64,000 bases of DNA from Pseudomonadota bacterium (GTDB lineage: Bacteria; Pseudomonadota; Alphaproteobacteria; Rhizobiales; Devosiaceae). Positions 42,278 through 50,814 of the stretch are shown piece after piece (the first letter of the stretch is position 1; each line of letters opens with the position of its first letter). Position numbers and translations under genes: made by a program. Location of the stretch: assembly GCA_023388175.1 (NCBI GenBank), contig JAEWGT010000001.1, positions 12,021 to 76,020 on the forward strand, given 5' to 3'. The notes under the pieces were generated by a model. The model worked only from the letters and a program-made list of their open reading frames with translations, ran no database searches and was not told the origin of the DNA.

Positions 42278-44269
42278 ATGTTCAAAGCCTTCGTCATCAA
42301 TCCTCCGGTATTCTTCGGAGCGCTTCTCGTCATCGGTGTATTTCTAGCCGTTGGCGTCGTGTTCCCGAGGCAAGCTGACGAGATTTTCGTAGCCCTGCAG
42401 GCGGGCATCCTCACCAATTTCGGCTGGCTCTACTTGTTGGCCGTCGGCGTCGTTTTGGCTGCAATGCTGCTGCTCTGCTTGTCGCGCTATGGTGGCCTCA
42501 AGCTCGGCCCTGACGATTCCACACCCGACTTCAGCTTTCCCTCATGGATCGCCATGCTGTTCGCCGCCGGCATGGGCATTGGCCTCATGTTCTATGGTGT
42601 CGGTGAGCCCATGACCCACTACATGGTCCCACCCACCGCCGATCCGGGCACTATTCCGGCCGTGCGCGAGGCCATGTCGGTGACATTTCTGCATTGGGGC
42701 ATCCATGCCTGGGCCATCTATGCGGTGGTGGGGCTCTCGCTGGCCTATTTCGGTTATCGCTACAACCTGCCGCTGACAATCCGCTCCGGCCTCTATCCCC
42801 TCCTCAAGGACAAGATCAACGGGCCGATCGGCCATGCTGTGGACATCTTTGCCGTCGTCGGCACTGTTTTCGGCATTGCAACCTCGATGGGCGTCGGCGT
42901 TACCCAGATCAATTCCGGCCTCAACTTCCTGCTCGACGTGCCGATCTCGGTGCCAGTGCAGCTGCTGATCATTGCGGTCGTTACTGGTCTTGCCACTATC
43001 TCGGTCGTCAGCGGTCTCGAAAAAGGCGTCCGTATCCTGTCCGAGCTCAATCTCGTCGTCGCCATCCTGCTGATGCTCTTCGTCCTGACCGTGGGCCCCA
43101 CCGCCCAGCTGGCGCGCGACTTCGTCCAGAATCTGGGACTTTACCTCGACACGATCCTGCTGCGCACCTTCAACATCTATGCCTATGAGCCCACCCCCTG
43201 GATTGACGCCTGGACGCTGTTCTACTGGGCCTGGTGGATTTCCTGGTCGCCCTTTGTGGGCATGTTCATCGCCCGCATTTCGCGCGGACGCACCGTCCGC
43301 GAATTCATCACCGCCGTGCTCTTCATTCCTGCCGGCTTCACCTTTGTGTGGATGACCGTTTTCGGCAATACCGCCATCTTTATCGACCAGACCGTGGCCG
43401 GCGGCGCCTTGGGCATGGCCATCGCCAATGACCTCTCGGTCGGTCTGTTCGAATTCTTCACCTATCTGCCCTTCCCGGTTATCACCTCGACCCTCGCCGT
43501 CATTCTCGTCTCGGTCTTTTTCGTGACGTCTGCCGATTCCGGCTCTGTGGTCATCGACGCCATTGCCGCCGGCGGTGAGACGCAGACGACAGTCATGCAG
43601 CGCATTTTCTGGTGCGCCTTTGTCGGCATCGTTGCCGCCAGCCTCCTGCTCGCCGGCGGCCTCGATGCCCTCCAGTCGGTGACCATCGCCAGCGCATTAC
43701 CCTTCATCTTCGTCATCCTGGCGCTGCTGCTCTCACTGCTCACCGGCATGCGCGCGGATCTGGCGCAGGAATTGCGGCGCAGCGAAAGCATTCTCACGCC
43801 CGCCCAGCCGGCCGCTGGTGTCACCTGGCAGCGCCGCCTCGGCATGATGCTCAAGGCGCCAACCGATAGCGAGGTTAAGGCCTTCATCAACAAGGAAATC
43901 CGCCCGGCGCTCGAACAGGTCGCCAAGGAATTGACCAGTCGCGGACGCCCCGCCAGCGTCGAGGAAGCCGAAGATGGCTCCCTCGCATTGCGTGCACCGG
44001 CAGAAGGCGTGCGCGACTTCGTTTATGGCGTGTCGCTGGCAAGCCACCCTGTCGCCGTCCTTGCTCCGCTTTCTGCCGGAAAGCCCGATGTCCGATACGA
44101 GGCGCGCACCTTCTTCTCCAGCGGAACGAGAGGCTATGACGTCATGGGGCTGGGCCGCGATCAGCTGATCGCCGACATCCTGGTGCAGTTCGAGCGCTAC
44201 CTGCAACTGGTCAATGCACCCGAAGTGCAATTGCTTCACGCCGCACCCGAGCACGTGCCGGGCACGTGA
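42278..44269 (+). CDS. BCCT-family transporter (BetT-like)
   Basis: A 663-residue secondary transporter with about 12 membrane segments and the BCCT signature around WTLFYWAWWISWSPFVGMFIA-type residues 312-332. The C-terminal 150 residues form a cytoplasmic extension (TDSEVKAFINKEI through FERYLQLVNA) as in BetT, where it senses osmotic state. Substrates are likely choline or betaine, by family. ATG 42278 follows CAGGAAA. It lies 97 bp after the DUF2798 gene and may share its promoter. No bet oxidation genes are in the window. Confidence 0.92.
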   Translation: MFKAFVINPPVFFGALLVIGVFLAVGVVFPRQADEIFVALQAGILTNFGWLYLLAVGVVLAAMLLLCLSRYGGLKLGPDDSTPDFSFPSWIAMLFAAGMGIGLMFYGVGEPMTHYMVPPTADPGTIPAVREAMSVTFLHWGIHAWAIYAVVGLSLAYFGYRYNLPLTIRSGLYPLLKDKINGPIGHAVDIFAVVGTVFGIATSMGVGVTQINSGLNFLLDVPISVPVQLLIIAVVTGLATISVVSGLEKGVRILSELNLVVAILLMLFVLTVGPTAQLARDFVQNLGLYLDTILLRTFNIYAYEPTPWIDAWTLFYWAWWISWSPFVGMFIARISRGRTVREFITAVLFIPAGFTFVWMTVFGNTAIFIDQTVAGGALGMAIANDLSVGLFEFFTYLPFPVITSTLAVILVSVFFVTSADSGSVVIDAIAAGGETQTTVMQRIFWCAFVGIVAASLLLAGGLDALQSVTIASALPFIFVILALLLSLLTGMRADLAQELRRSESILTPAQPAAGVTWQRRLGMMLKAPTDSEVKAFINKEIRPALEQVAKELTSRGRPASVEEAEDGSLALRAPAEGVRDFVYGVSLASHPVAVLAPLSAGKPDVRYEARTFFSSGTRGYDVMGLGRDQLIADILVQFERYLQLVNAPEVQLLHAAPEHVPGT

Positions 44270-44351
44270 GGGCCTGTCATGGACTGCCTTGCGCCCGTCA
44301 CACCTTTGGGGCACATCAGGGCAGTTCATTTGCCCGCTCAAGGTTTTTGCC

Positions 44352-45587
44352 ATGGCCGCCCATCCGGTTTCACCCCTCGCTCCCAAGTCCTATCCGGATC
44401 TTCCGTCCGTGGCCGGTGTCCGCTTCGCCACTGCTGAAGCCGGGATCAAGTATAAGAACCGCACCGATGTGCTGCTCATGGCCTTTGACGAGGGCACGAC
44501 CGTTGCAGGTGTGCTGACCCGGTCCAAATGCTCGTCCGCCGCAGTCGAGCTGTGCCGCGAGAACCTGACGGGCGGCCTGGCGCGCGGTCTCGTGGTCAAT
44601 TCCGGCAATTCCAATGCCTTTACCGGCATGAAGGGCCGGGAGAGCGTGCGCTATATTACAAAGGTGGCCGCCAAGGCCCTGGGCTGCGATCCTTCGCAAG
44701 TCTTCATCGCCCAGACTGGTGTGATCGGCGAATTGATCGACGCATCCAAATTCGATGGCGTGCTCGACGAAACTGCCACTCGCATGAACGATCTGCCCTG
44801 GATTGAACCGGCCAGGGCGATCATGACCACCGACACATTCCCCAAACTGTCCGGCGCCCTATTGGAGATCGACGGAGTCGAAGTCAGGATCAACGGCATT
44901 GCCAAGGGTTCGGGCATGATTGCGCCGGATATGGCGACCATGCTGAGTTTCGTCGTCACCGACATGCCCATCGCCGCGCCGGTGCTGCAGGCCCTGCTGG
45001 CCAAACACAACCAGACCAGCTTCAATTCGATCACCGTGGACAGCGACACATCTACTTCGGACACTCTGCTGGCTTTTGCGACCGGCAAGGCGCAGCTGGA
45101 CCCGATCGAAAGCCTTGACGACCCGCGGGCTGAAATCTTCGGACAGGCACTCAGCGACGTCCTGTTCGAACTTGCCATCCACGTCGTCCGCGATGGCGAA
45201 GGCGCGACCAAGCAGGTCTCGGTGCATGTCGAAGGCGCCGTCTCCGACGAAAGCGCCTTCCGCGTCGCCAAGGCCATTGCCGACAGTCCGTTGGTGAAGA
45301 CCGCTATTGCCGGCGAAGACGCCAATTGGGGCCGCGTGGTCATGGCCGTGGGCAAGGCGGGCGAGCCCGCCGACCGCGACCGTCTCGCCATCCGCTTCGG
45401 CGATCTCACCGTGGCAAAAGATGGCGAGCGCGCCGCCGGATACGATGAGGCCGCGACCAGCGCCTATATGAAGGGCGAAGACCTCGAATTGACGGTCAGC
45501 CTTGGCCTCGGGGATGGCAAGGCGACGGTCTATACCTGTGACCTCACCCATGGCTACATCACCATCAACGGCGACTACCGGAGCTGA
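44352..45587 (+). CDS. argJ: Bifunctional ornithine acetyltransferase / N-acetylglutamate synthase
   Basis: ArgJ recycles the acetyl group from N-acetylornithine to glutamate in arginine synthesis. The 411-residue precursor has the self-cleavage site in APDMATML, between Ala195 and Thr196; Thr196 becomes the nucleophile of the beta chain. Other markers are the oxyanion region VFIAQTGVIGE and the C-terminal LTHGYITINGDYRS. Whether it also makes acetylglutamate from acetyl-CoA cannot be told. It heads the argJ-acetyltransferase-mutT operon, with the next ATG one base after its stop. Confidence 0.96.
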   Translation: MAAHPVSPLAPKSYPDLPSVAGVRFATAEAGIKYKNRTDVLLMAFDEGTTVAGVLTRSKCSSAAVELCRENLTGGLARGLVVNSGNSNAFTGMKGRESVRYITKVAAKALGCDPSQVFIAQTGVIGELIDASKFDGVLDETATRMNDLPWIEPARAIMTTDTFPKLSGALLEIDGVEVRINGIAKGSGMIAPDMATMLSFVVTDMPIAAPVLQALLAKHNQTSFNSITVDSDTSTSDTLLAFATGKAQLDPIESLDDPRAEIFGQALSDVLFELAIHVVRDGEGATKQVSVHVEGAVSDESAFRVAKAIADSPLVKTAIAGEDANWGRVVMAVGKAGEPADRDRLAIRFGDLTVAKDGERAAGYDEAATSAYMKGEDLELTVSLGLGDGKATVYTCDLTHGYITINGDYRS

Positions 45588-45588
45588 C

Positions 45589-46335
45589 ATGGCGCTCCCT
45601 GACAGTATTGTCTTCGAGCGTGCCGGACTTGAAGCCTGGCCCGGCATCGAGGTCGAGTGGGACGGCACCTGGGTGCGTCGCGCGGCCAATGGCTACACCA
45701 AGCGCGCCAATTCGCTGCAATGCTTCGACCCGGCAGACAATGCCGACGCCGTCGCGCGGCTTGCGACGGGCCGAGACTGGTTTGCGGCGCGAGGCATAAT
45801 GCCGGTCGTGCGCACAACACCCTTGCAAAGCCCTGCGCTGACCATGGCGCTCGATGCACAGGGCTGGCGGACGATCGACCCTAGCCACCTCTATGCCATG
45901 CCGCTATCCGCCACGACGCCGGATAGCGACGCCAGAACGTTCGAACTGCTCGATCCACAATTCCTCTCGGCCCAGCAAACTCTTCAGGGCCACGGCGATG
46001 ACGTCATGAAGCGGATGCGCGCCTTGCTGTCTGCCATGAGCGTCCCCGCTTCCGGCATCGTGGTGTATCGCAACGAGCAGCCGGTGGCAGCGGGCCTTGC
46101 TGCCATTGCCGACGGCATAGTGCTTACCGGCAATGTCATAACCAGCCCGGCACATCGCCGCCAAGGGCTGGGCGCCGCCATGATGCGCACGATCCATGCC
46201 TGGGCGCACGCAAATGGCGCAGGCATCGCTGCGCTCAATGTCCAGGCCGACAATCCCGCCGGCAAGGCGCTATATGCGAGCCTTGGCTATACCCATCAGT
46301 ACGACTACGTCTATCGCATACCCAGGGACGCATAA
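45589..46335 (+). CDS. GNAT-family N-acetyltransferase
   Basis: A 248-residue protein in which the GNAT domain is the C-terminal half: VLTGNVITSPAHRRQGLGAAMMRT is the acetyl-CoA binding motif A and LNVQADNPAGKALYASLGY is motif B. The N-terminal half is family-specific (EVEWDGTWVRRAANGYTKRANSL). The gene starts right after argJ and overlaps mutT by one base, an order conserved in Hyphomicrobiales. The substrate is unknown. Confidence 0.9.
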   Translation: MALPDSIVFERAGLEAWPGIEVEWDGTWVRRAANGYTKRANSLQCFDPADNADAVARLATGRDWFAARGIMPVVRTTPLQSPALTMALDAQGWRTIDPSHLYAMPLSATTPDSDARTFELLDPQFLSAQQTLQGHGDDVMKRMRALLSAMSVPASGIVVYRNEQPVAAGLAAIADGIVLTGNVITSPAHRRQGLGAAMMRTIHAWAHANGAGIAALNVQADNPAGKALYASLGYTHQYDYVYRIPRDA

Positions 46336-46742
46336 TGACCCAGAAGCCGATCCTGCTTGTCGTCGCCTGCGCGCTTGTCGATGCCGATCGCCGGGTGCTT
46401 ATTGCCAAGCGCCCCGAAGGTAAGTCCATGGCTGGGCTATGGGAATTCCCCGGCGGCAAGGTCGAGCCCGACGAAACGCCAGAGGCCGCGCTCATCCGGG
46501 AACTGCGCGAAGAACTTGCGGTGGAGACCAAAGAGGCCTGTCTGGCGCCACTCTCTTTCGCCAGTCATTCTTACGAAAACATTCATCTGTTGATGCCACT
46601 TTACGTCTGTCGCAAGTGGCAGGGGACGCCGCAGGCGCTGGAGCATGCTGATCTGAAATGGGTCAGGCCTCAGGCCCTGCGCGATTACCCAATGCCGCCC
46701 GCCGATGAACCACTGATCGCAGCACTCTGCGATCTTTTGTGA
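46335..46742 (+). CDS. mutT: 8-oxo-dGTP diphosphatase MutT-like Nudix hydrolase
   Basis: MutT hydrolyses 8-oxo-dGTP and so prevents A:T to C:G transversions. The 135-residue protein carries the Nudix box at residues 41-63 (G-x5-E-x7-R-E-L-R-E-E, complete except that the usual last Gly is Ala) and the MutT-like GLWEFPGGK before it. The domain end SFASHSYENIHLLMPLYVC also matches the subfamily. It is the last gene of the argJ operon. Confidence 0.92.
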   Translation: MTQKPILLVVACALVDADRRVLIAKRPEGKSMAGLWEFPGGKVEPDETPEAALIRELREELAVETKEACLAPLSFASHSYENIHLLMPLYVCRKWQGTPQALEHADLKWVRPQALRDYPMPPADEPLIAALCDLL

Positions 46743-46775
46743 GGGCCAGAAGGCCAGCCAGATGAGGCGCAAAAC

Positions 46776-46976
46776 ATGGTTGCACGCATGCTGCGGCGAT
46801 TTATCGCCGACCAGAGCGGGGCCACAGCGATAGAATACGCGCTGTTGGGCACAATGATCGGGGTAGCGGTTGCTGCCAGTTTTACTGTCTTCGGCGATGC
46901 GCTGGGCAATATGTTCGGGTCAGGCACCGGCGGCGCTGCTGATGTCATCACCCGCCAGATCGACAAGATGAACTGA
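46776..46976 (+). CDS. Flp-family type IVb pilin
   Basis: A 66-residue Flp/Fap pilin precursor. The prepilin peptidase site is after Gly15 (DQSG / ATAIEYALLG), with Glu at mature position 5 followed by the Tyr typical of Flp pilins, and a hydrophobic helix to about residue 40. Mature pilins polymerise into Tad pili for surface attachment. No tad/cpa assembly genes are in the window, so this is an orphan copy here. It starts 33 bp after mutT and ends directly against the convergent protease gene. Confidence 0.9.
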   Translation: MVARMLRRFIADQSGATAIEYALLGTMIGVAVAASFTVFGDALGNMFGSGTGGAADVITRQIDKMN

Positions 46977-48458
46977 TCAGCGCAGCGCCACCACCTTGTA
47001 GCGCTGTCCCGCCACGACCCCATCGCCCGGCAACAGATTGTTCAGGATGTAGAATAGGTCGCGTCCGCCCGCGATATTGGCCATCTGCCGCGCCAGACTG
47101 TCGGCACTGTCGCCGGCCCTTGCTGTGACAAGACGGATGGACAGGGGCCGGATCTGGTTGAGATCGGCCGCCTCGGTGCGCCGGAAGCTCTGGACCGTAG
47201 CATCTGCGCCCTGCTTGAAGCGCGGACTATCGGCCTTGGCGGCAAAGATGAACCGATAAACCTCTCCGTCGAGCCGCATCACCGCCACGCGGAAGAACCA
47301 TTGATCCGTCTGGGCCAGCCCGGATGCCATTTCCACGCCATTATAGCTGTGGGCGCTGACACTGTCGGCCTTGAGACCGGCGATCCAGCCCGATTTGAGA
47401 TAATCGGTCAAAGCCATGCTGGGTTGCACCACGGCACTGTCGAAGCGCACCGCCTCGCCATCGCCGGCAACGCCCACCACGGCGCTCTGCGAATTCTGCA
47501 GCGTATAGCCCTGCGGCACAGCGAAGGTGAATTTGGAGGCCGAATGGATGAAGCGCTGGCCGACGATTGTGCCCTGCGACGGGCTGTCACCAAATGTCAG
47601 CCCGGAAATCGCCGAAAGATAGCCTTCGCGGTCGGTCTCGCCGGCATCGGCCGTGCCAAACATGCCGCGCGCCGTACTCATCGCCGTTTCGATCCGCGAT
47701 GGCGTCGAGGGATGGCTGGACAGGAACCCGTCATCGCCCTGGCTGCGGCCGGCCGAGAAGGCGGCGAACCGGCTCATCACACCGAGGAATCGCGCCGCGG
47801 CCTGGGGATCATAGCCCGCCTTGCCTGCAAATTTGATGCCTTCGCGGTCGGCTTCCAGCTCCTGGTTCTGGCTAAAGGCCGCAAGCGACTGGCGGGTGCG
47901 GTTGGCAGTCGCATCCGTTGAGGTATCGCCGCCAAAAATCCCGGTGATCACCCGGTCGACGATCTGCGTATTGCGCGTTCTGTCGGTACGCGCCCGCGCA
48001 TGACGCAAGGTCACATGGGCGATCTCATGCGAAAGCACAGCCGCCAGTTCGCTCGTGTCAGACGCCAGAGCCAGAATACCGCGCGTCACATAGATATATC
48101 CGCCGGGCAGCGCAAAGGCATTGACCTCGGACGTGTCGAGAATGGTCACCTGGAACTGCGCATTGGGCTGGTTTGCCGCCGCCAAAAGCCGCCCGACAAT
48201 CCGAGCGACCATGATTTCGGCCTGCCGGTCCTCATAGACCCCGCCATAGGCAGCGATGATCCGCGGATGTTCGCGCTGGCCCAGCACCGCGTCGTCCGGG
48301 TCGGTGCCGGTCGGAACGACATTGGGCGCGGCATTGGTATCGCCGGTGCGGCCAACGCTGATATTGGAACCAGTCAGCGAGGAGCAGGCCGCGAGCGCCA
48401 ACAGGCTCACTGCCAATACACTCAGGCGCAGCACGTTTTTGCCCGGGAGCGCTCTCAT
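46977..48458 (-). CDS. M48-family metalloprotease lipoprotein (BepA/LoiP-like)
   Basis: A 493-residue protein with a lipoprotein signal (lipobox LAAC) and an M48 peptidase domain: the zinc motif HEIAH in LSHEIAHVTLRHARA, the third-ligand glutamate region ELEADREGIKFAGKAGYDP. The C-terminal part ends in a small domain (TARAGDSADSLARQM to YKVVAL) reminiscent of a LysM-like or peptidase-associated module. A role in outer-membrane protein quality control is likely by family. It overlaps the nuclease gene upstream by four bases. Confidence 0.9.
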   Translation of the reverse strand: MRALPGKNVLRLSVLAVSLLALAACSSLTGSNISVGRTGDTNAAPNVVPTGTDPDDAVLGQREHPRIIAAYGGVYEDRQAEIMVARIVGRLLAAANQPNAQFQVTILDTSEVNAFALPGGYIYVTRGILALASDTSELAAVLSHEIAHVTLRHARARTDRTRNTQIVDRVITGIFGGDTSTDATANRTRQSLAAFSQNQELEADREGIKFAGKAGYDPQAAARFLGVMSRFAAFSAGRSQGDDGFLSSHPSTPSRIETAMSTARGMFGTADAGETDREGYLSAISGLTFGDSPSQGTIVGQRFIHSASKFTFAVPQGYTLQNSQSAVVGVAGDGEAVRFDSAVVQPSMALTDYLKSGWIAGLKADSVSAHSYNGVEMASGLAQTDQWFFRVAVMRLDGEVYRFIFAAKADSPRFKQGADATVQSFRRTEAADLNQIRPLSIRLVTARAGDSADSLARQMANIAGGRDLFYILNNLLPGDGVVAGQRYKVVALR

Positions 48459-49291
48459 GGCCTCGCCACAACCTCAATCTGCTCGGGATGGGTAATCTCG
48501 ATACGCGGACCATCCCGCTCATCGACCCATCCGCGTATGCGCACCAGCGCACCTTCCAGTTCCAGCGGATCGGACCCGGCTCGCTCGAACAGGCGGAGCG
48601 CGGGAGCCTCGATCACGGCGGTGAAGTCTTCTTTCCAGAACCGGCCGAAATTGAGATAGATGCGCGCACCGCTTTTGTCCGCGAGCAGCACCCGTCCCTC
48701 CACCAGTTCATAATCTCCCACCCGCTCGAGAAGCTCGTCCGGGCGGTCCGCCGCACGCACGCTGTAATAGGGATCGCGCCAGATTCCAAGCCGCTCCGCG
48801 CGCGCGCGGGTCTCGCCCGCAAAAAGTTGATCAAGACAAAGCCTGTTGTCGGGGAAGGAATAGACGCGCGCCAGGCCCGCGCCGATCATCTGATACTGTG
48901 CCCAGACCCGGTCCTGGCCCTCTTCGATGAACAGATGCGCCAATGCGCGGCCATAGCGGTCCTTTTCTTCCCCGCCATAGCCGAGTTGAACACTTTTACC
49001 CAAAGCGAGCGCTTCGAGGGCCGCCTTGGCCTCATCGGCCAGCGGCCAGTCGTCGAAGTCCTCACGCCCCAGCGCCAGTTTTGGCGCCTGCGTACCGATC
49101 AGCCTGACGGCCAGGCCGGATTCAAGCAGGACCGTATCGCCGTCCACCACTTCGGTGACCACACCACCCCGGACCATGCGCAGGCCATCGCAACCCGCAG
49201 CGGGGCTGATACCCGCCAACATTGTAGCGGCAAGGGAAGCAATGGCGGTGCGACGCAAACGAGAAACCCCGAACAGGACTTTGTTCACCAT
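48455..49291 (-). CDS. Thermonuclease-family (SNase-like) protein
   Basis: The 278-residue product has a signal-like N-terminus (to about residue 33) and a staphylococcal-nuclease fold: VVDGDTVLLESGLAVRLIGTQAP supplies the calcium and catalytic Arg region and EKDRYGRALAHLF the second active-site block. The C-terminal third (VGDYELVEGRVLLADKSG onwards) resembles an OB-type domain that often accompanies these proteins. A periplasmic nuclease is likely. Its stop overlaps the start of the M48 protease gene by ATGA. Confidence 0.88.
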   Translation of the reverse strand: MVNKVLFGVSRLRRTAIASLAATMLAGISPAAGCDGLRMVRGGVVTEVVDGDTVLLESGLAVRLIGTQAPKLALGREDFDDWPLADEAKAALEALALGKSVQLGYGGEEKDRYGRALAHLFIEEGQDRVWAQYQMIGAGLARVYSFPDNRLCLDQLFAGETRARAERLGIWRDPYYSVRAADRPDELLERVGDYELVEGRVLLADKSGARIYLNFGRFWKEDFTAVIEAPALRLFERAGSDPLELEGALVRIRGWVDERDGPRIEITHPEQIEVVARP

Positions 49292-49395
49292 GCACGGAAA
49301 TAAGGCAAAAAAAGATTACCGCCGGATACCGGCTGCCCACGCGCATTGCCAAGCCCAAACACAAGCGCCAAGGTAGCTGTCAGGGAGATCGTTCA

Positions 49396-50226
49396 ATGGC
49401 GCAACAAGGCACTGTCAGAACCGGTACCGCGGGATGGGTCTATGCGCCATGGCGCGGCACCTTCTTTCCGCCTGGCCTGGTGCAGAAAAAGGAACTGGCT
49501 TACGCGGCCAGCCGCCTGACCAGCATCGAGATCAACGCCACGTTCCGCGCCAATCAGAAACCAGAGAGCTTTGCCCGCTGGGCCAGTGAAACCCCCGATG
49601 ACTTTCAGTTTTCGATCAAGGGGCCGCAATTGGTGACCCACATAAAGCGGCTGCAGAATTGTGAGCGGGAACTGGCCAATTTCTTTGCCTCCGGCCCCCT
49701 GGCCCTTGGCCAGCGGCTTGGTCCCTTCGTCTGGCAGTTGCCGCCCAATCTGGCTTTCGACGCCGACCGGCTCTCCCAGTTCCTGTCGCTGCTGCCCAGG
49801 GACACCGGCACCTATTGTGACCTTGCCGGCAAGTCGGACGGTCTCAAGTCCACCCCCTATCTCGATACCAATGGCGTGACCCAAATCCGTCACGCCATCG
49901 AACCGCGCCATCCCAGTTTCGACCACCCCGAGGCCAATGCCCTCTTTGCGGCACATAATGTTGCCCGCGTCATTGCCGACACGCCCGAAAACCCGTCCCG
50001 CAGCCTGACGGCCGATTTTGCCTATTGCCGGCTGCAAGGCCCAGCCCGCGCCGATGCAGAAGGCTATCAGCAGGCCGATATCGCCGACTGGGCCAGCACT
50101 ATCGATGACTGGCGCAGCGATGGCCGCGACGTCTTTGCCTATTTCGTCCATGAAGACAAACTGCACGCGCCGGCCAATGCCATAGCGCTGCGCCAGGCCC
50201 TGGGGATCAGCCGCCCCGGTGATTGA
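49396..50226 (+). CDS. DUF72 domain-containing protein
   Basis: A 276-residue TIM-barrel protein of the DUF72 (YecE) family. Family stretches: GTAGWVYAPWRGTFFPPGLV, IEINATFRANQKPESFARWA, FSIKGPQLVTHIKRL, LGPFVWQLPPNL, AIEPRHPSF and DVFAYFVHEDKLHAP. The function is unknown. ATG 49396 follows GGGAGATCG. It is divergent from the nuclease gene and precedes dsbB on the same strand by 84 bp. Confidence 0.92.
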   Translation: MAQQGTVRTGTAGWVYAPWRGTFFPPGLVQKKELAYAASRLTSIEINATFRANQKPESFARWASETPDDFQFSIKGPQLVTHIKRLQNCERELANFFASGPLALGQRLGPFVWQLPPNLAFDADRLSQFLSLLPRDTGTYCDLAGKSDGLKSTPYLDTNGVTQIRHAIEPRHPSFDHPEANALFAAHNVARVIADTPENPSRSLTADFAYCRLQGPARADAEGYQQADIADWASTIDDWRSDGRDVFAYFVHEDKLHAPANAIALRQALGISRPGD

Positions 50227-50310
50227 TCACGACCCCGTTCCCGTCTGGATTTTGCCTTTTCGCAGGTCTATTTGGCTGTCCATTGCAGCGTCACCTCAGA
50301 GTCCTCCCTC

Positions 50311-50814
50311 ATGACCAAAGCCCGTCCATTCGACAAAATCGCCGCTGGCGCCGCATTTTTGCTCGGCCTTGCCACCATTCTCGGCGCTTTGGGCAGCCAA
50401 TATCTGGGCGGACTGCAACCCTGCGAACTGTGCCTCGAACAGCGCCTGCCCTATTATTGGGGACTGCCGCTGCTGGCGCTTGTGCTGGTTTTCTGGAATC
50501 GCCTTCCCCTGCCCGTTTGGTATCTGGGCATGGCGATTGTGACCGCGCTTTTTGCCTGGGGCACTTATCTCGGTGGCTTCCATTCCGGCGTCGAATGGGG
50601 CTTCTGGCCCGGCCCAACCGCCTGCTCGGGCACCGGCGCGGGTGTCAGCCTGTCGCTGGAGGCGCTTGACGACCTGCAGCCGGTCATCGGCTGCGACGTG
50701 GTGCAGTTCCGCTTCCTTGGCATTTCGCTGGCCGGCTATAACGCGCTGATCTCGCTCGCCATCACCATACTGCTGATCGGCGCCATGCTCGTCCAGGCGC
50801 GCCGGAGCCGCTAG
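50311..50814 (+). CDS. dsbB: Disulfide bond formation protein B
   Basis: DsbB reoxidises the periplasmic thiol oxidase DsbA and passes electrons to quinone. The 167-residue protein has four hydrophobic segments, the first periplasmic pair Cys38-x-x-Cys41 (PCELC) and the second pair Cys105 and Cys128. I used ATG 50311; the frame extends to 50272 but the added residues do not fit the family. The stop interlocks with that of the convergent receptor gene in CTAG (50811-50814). dsbA is not in the window. Confidence 0.92.
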   Translation: MTKARPFDKIAAGAAFLLGLATILGALGSQYLGGLQPCELCLEQRLPYYWGLPLLALVLVFWNRLPLPVWYLGMAIVTALFAWGTYLGGFHSGVEWGFWPGPTACSGTGAGVSLSLEALDDLQPVIGCDVVQFRFLGISLAGYNALISLAITILLIGAMLVQARRSR

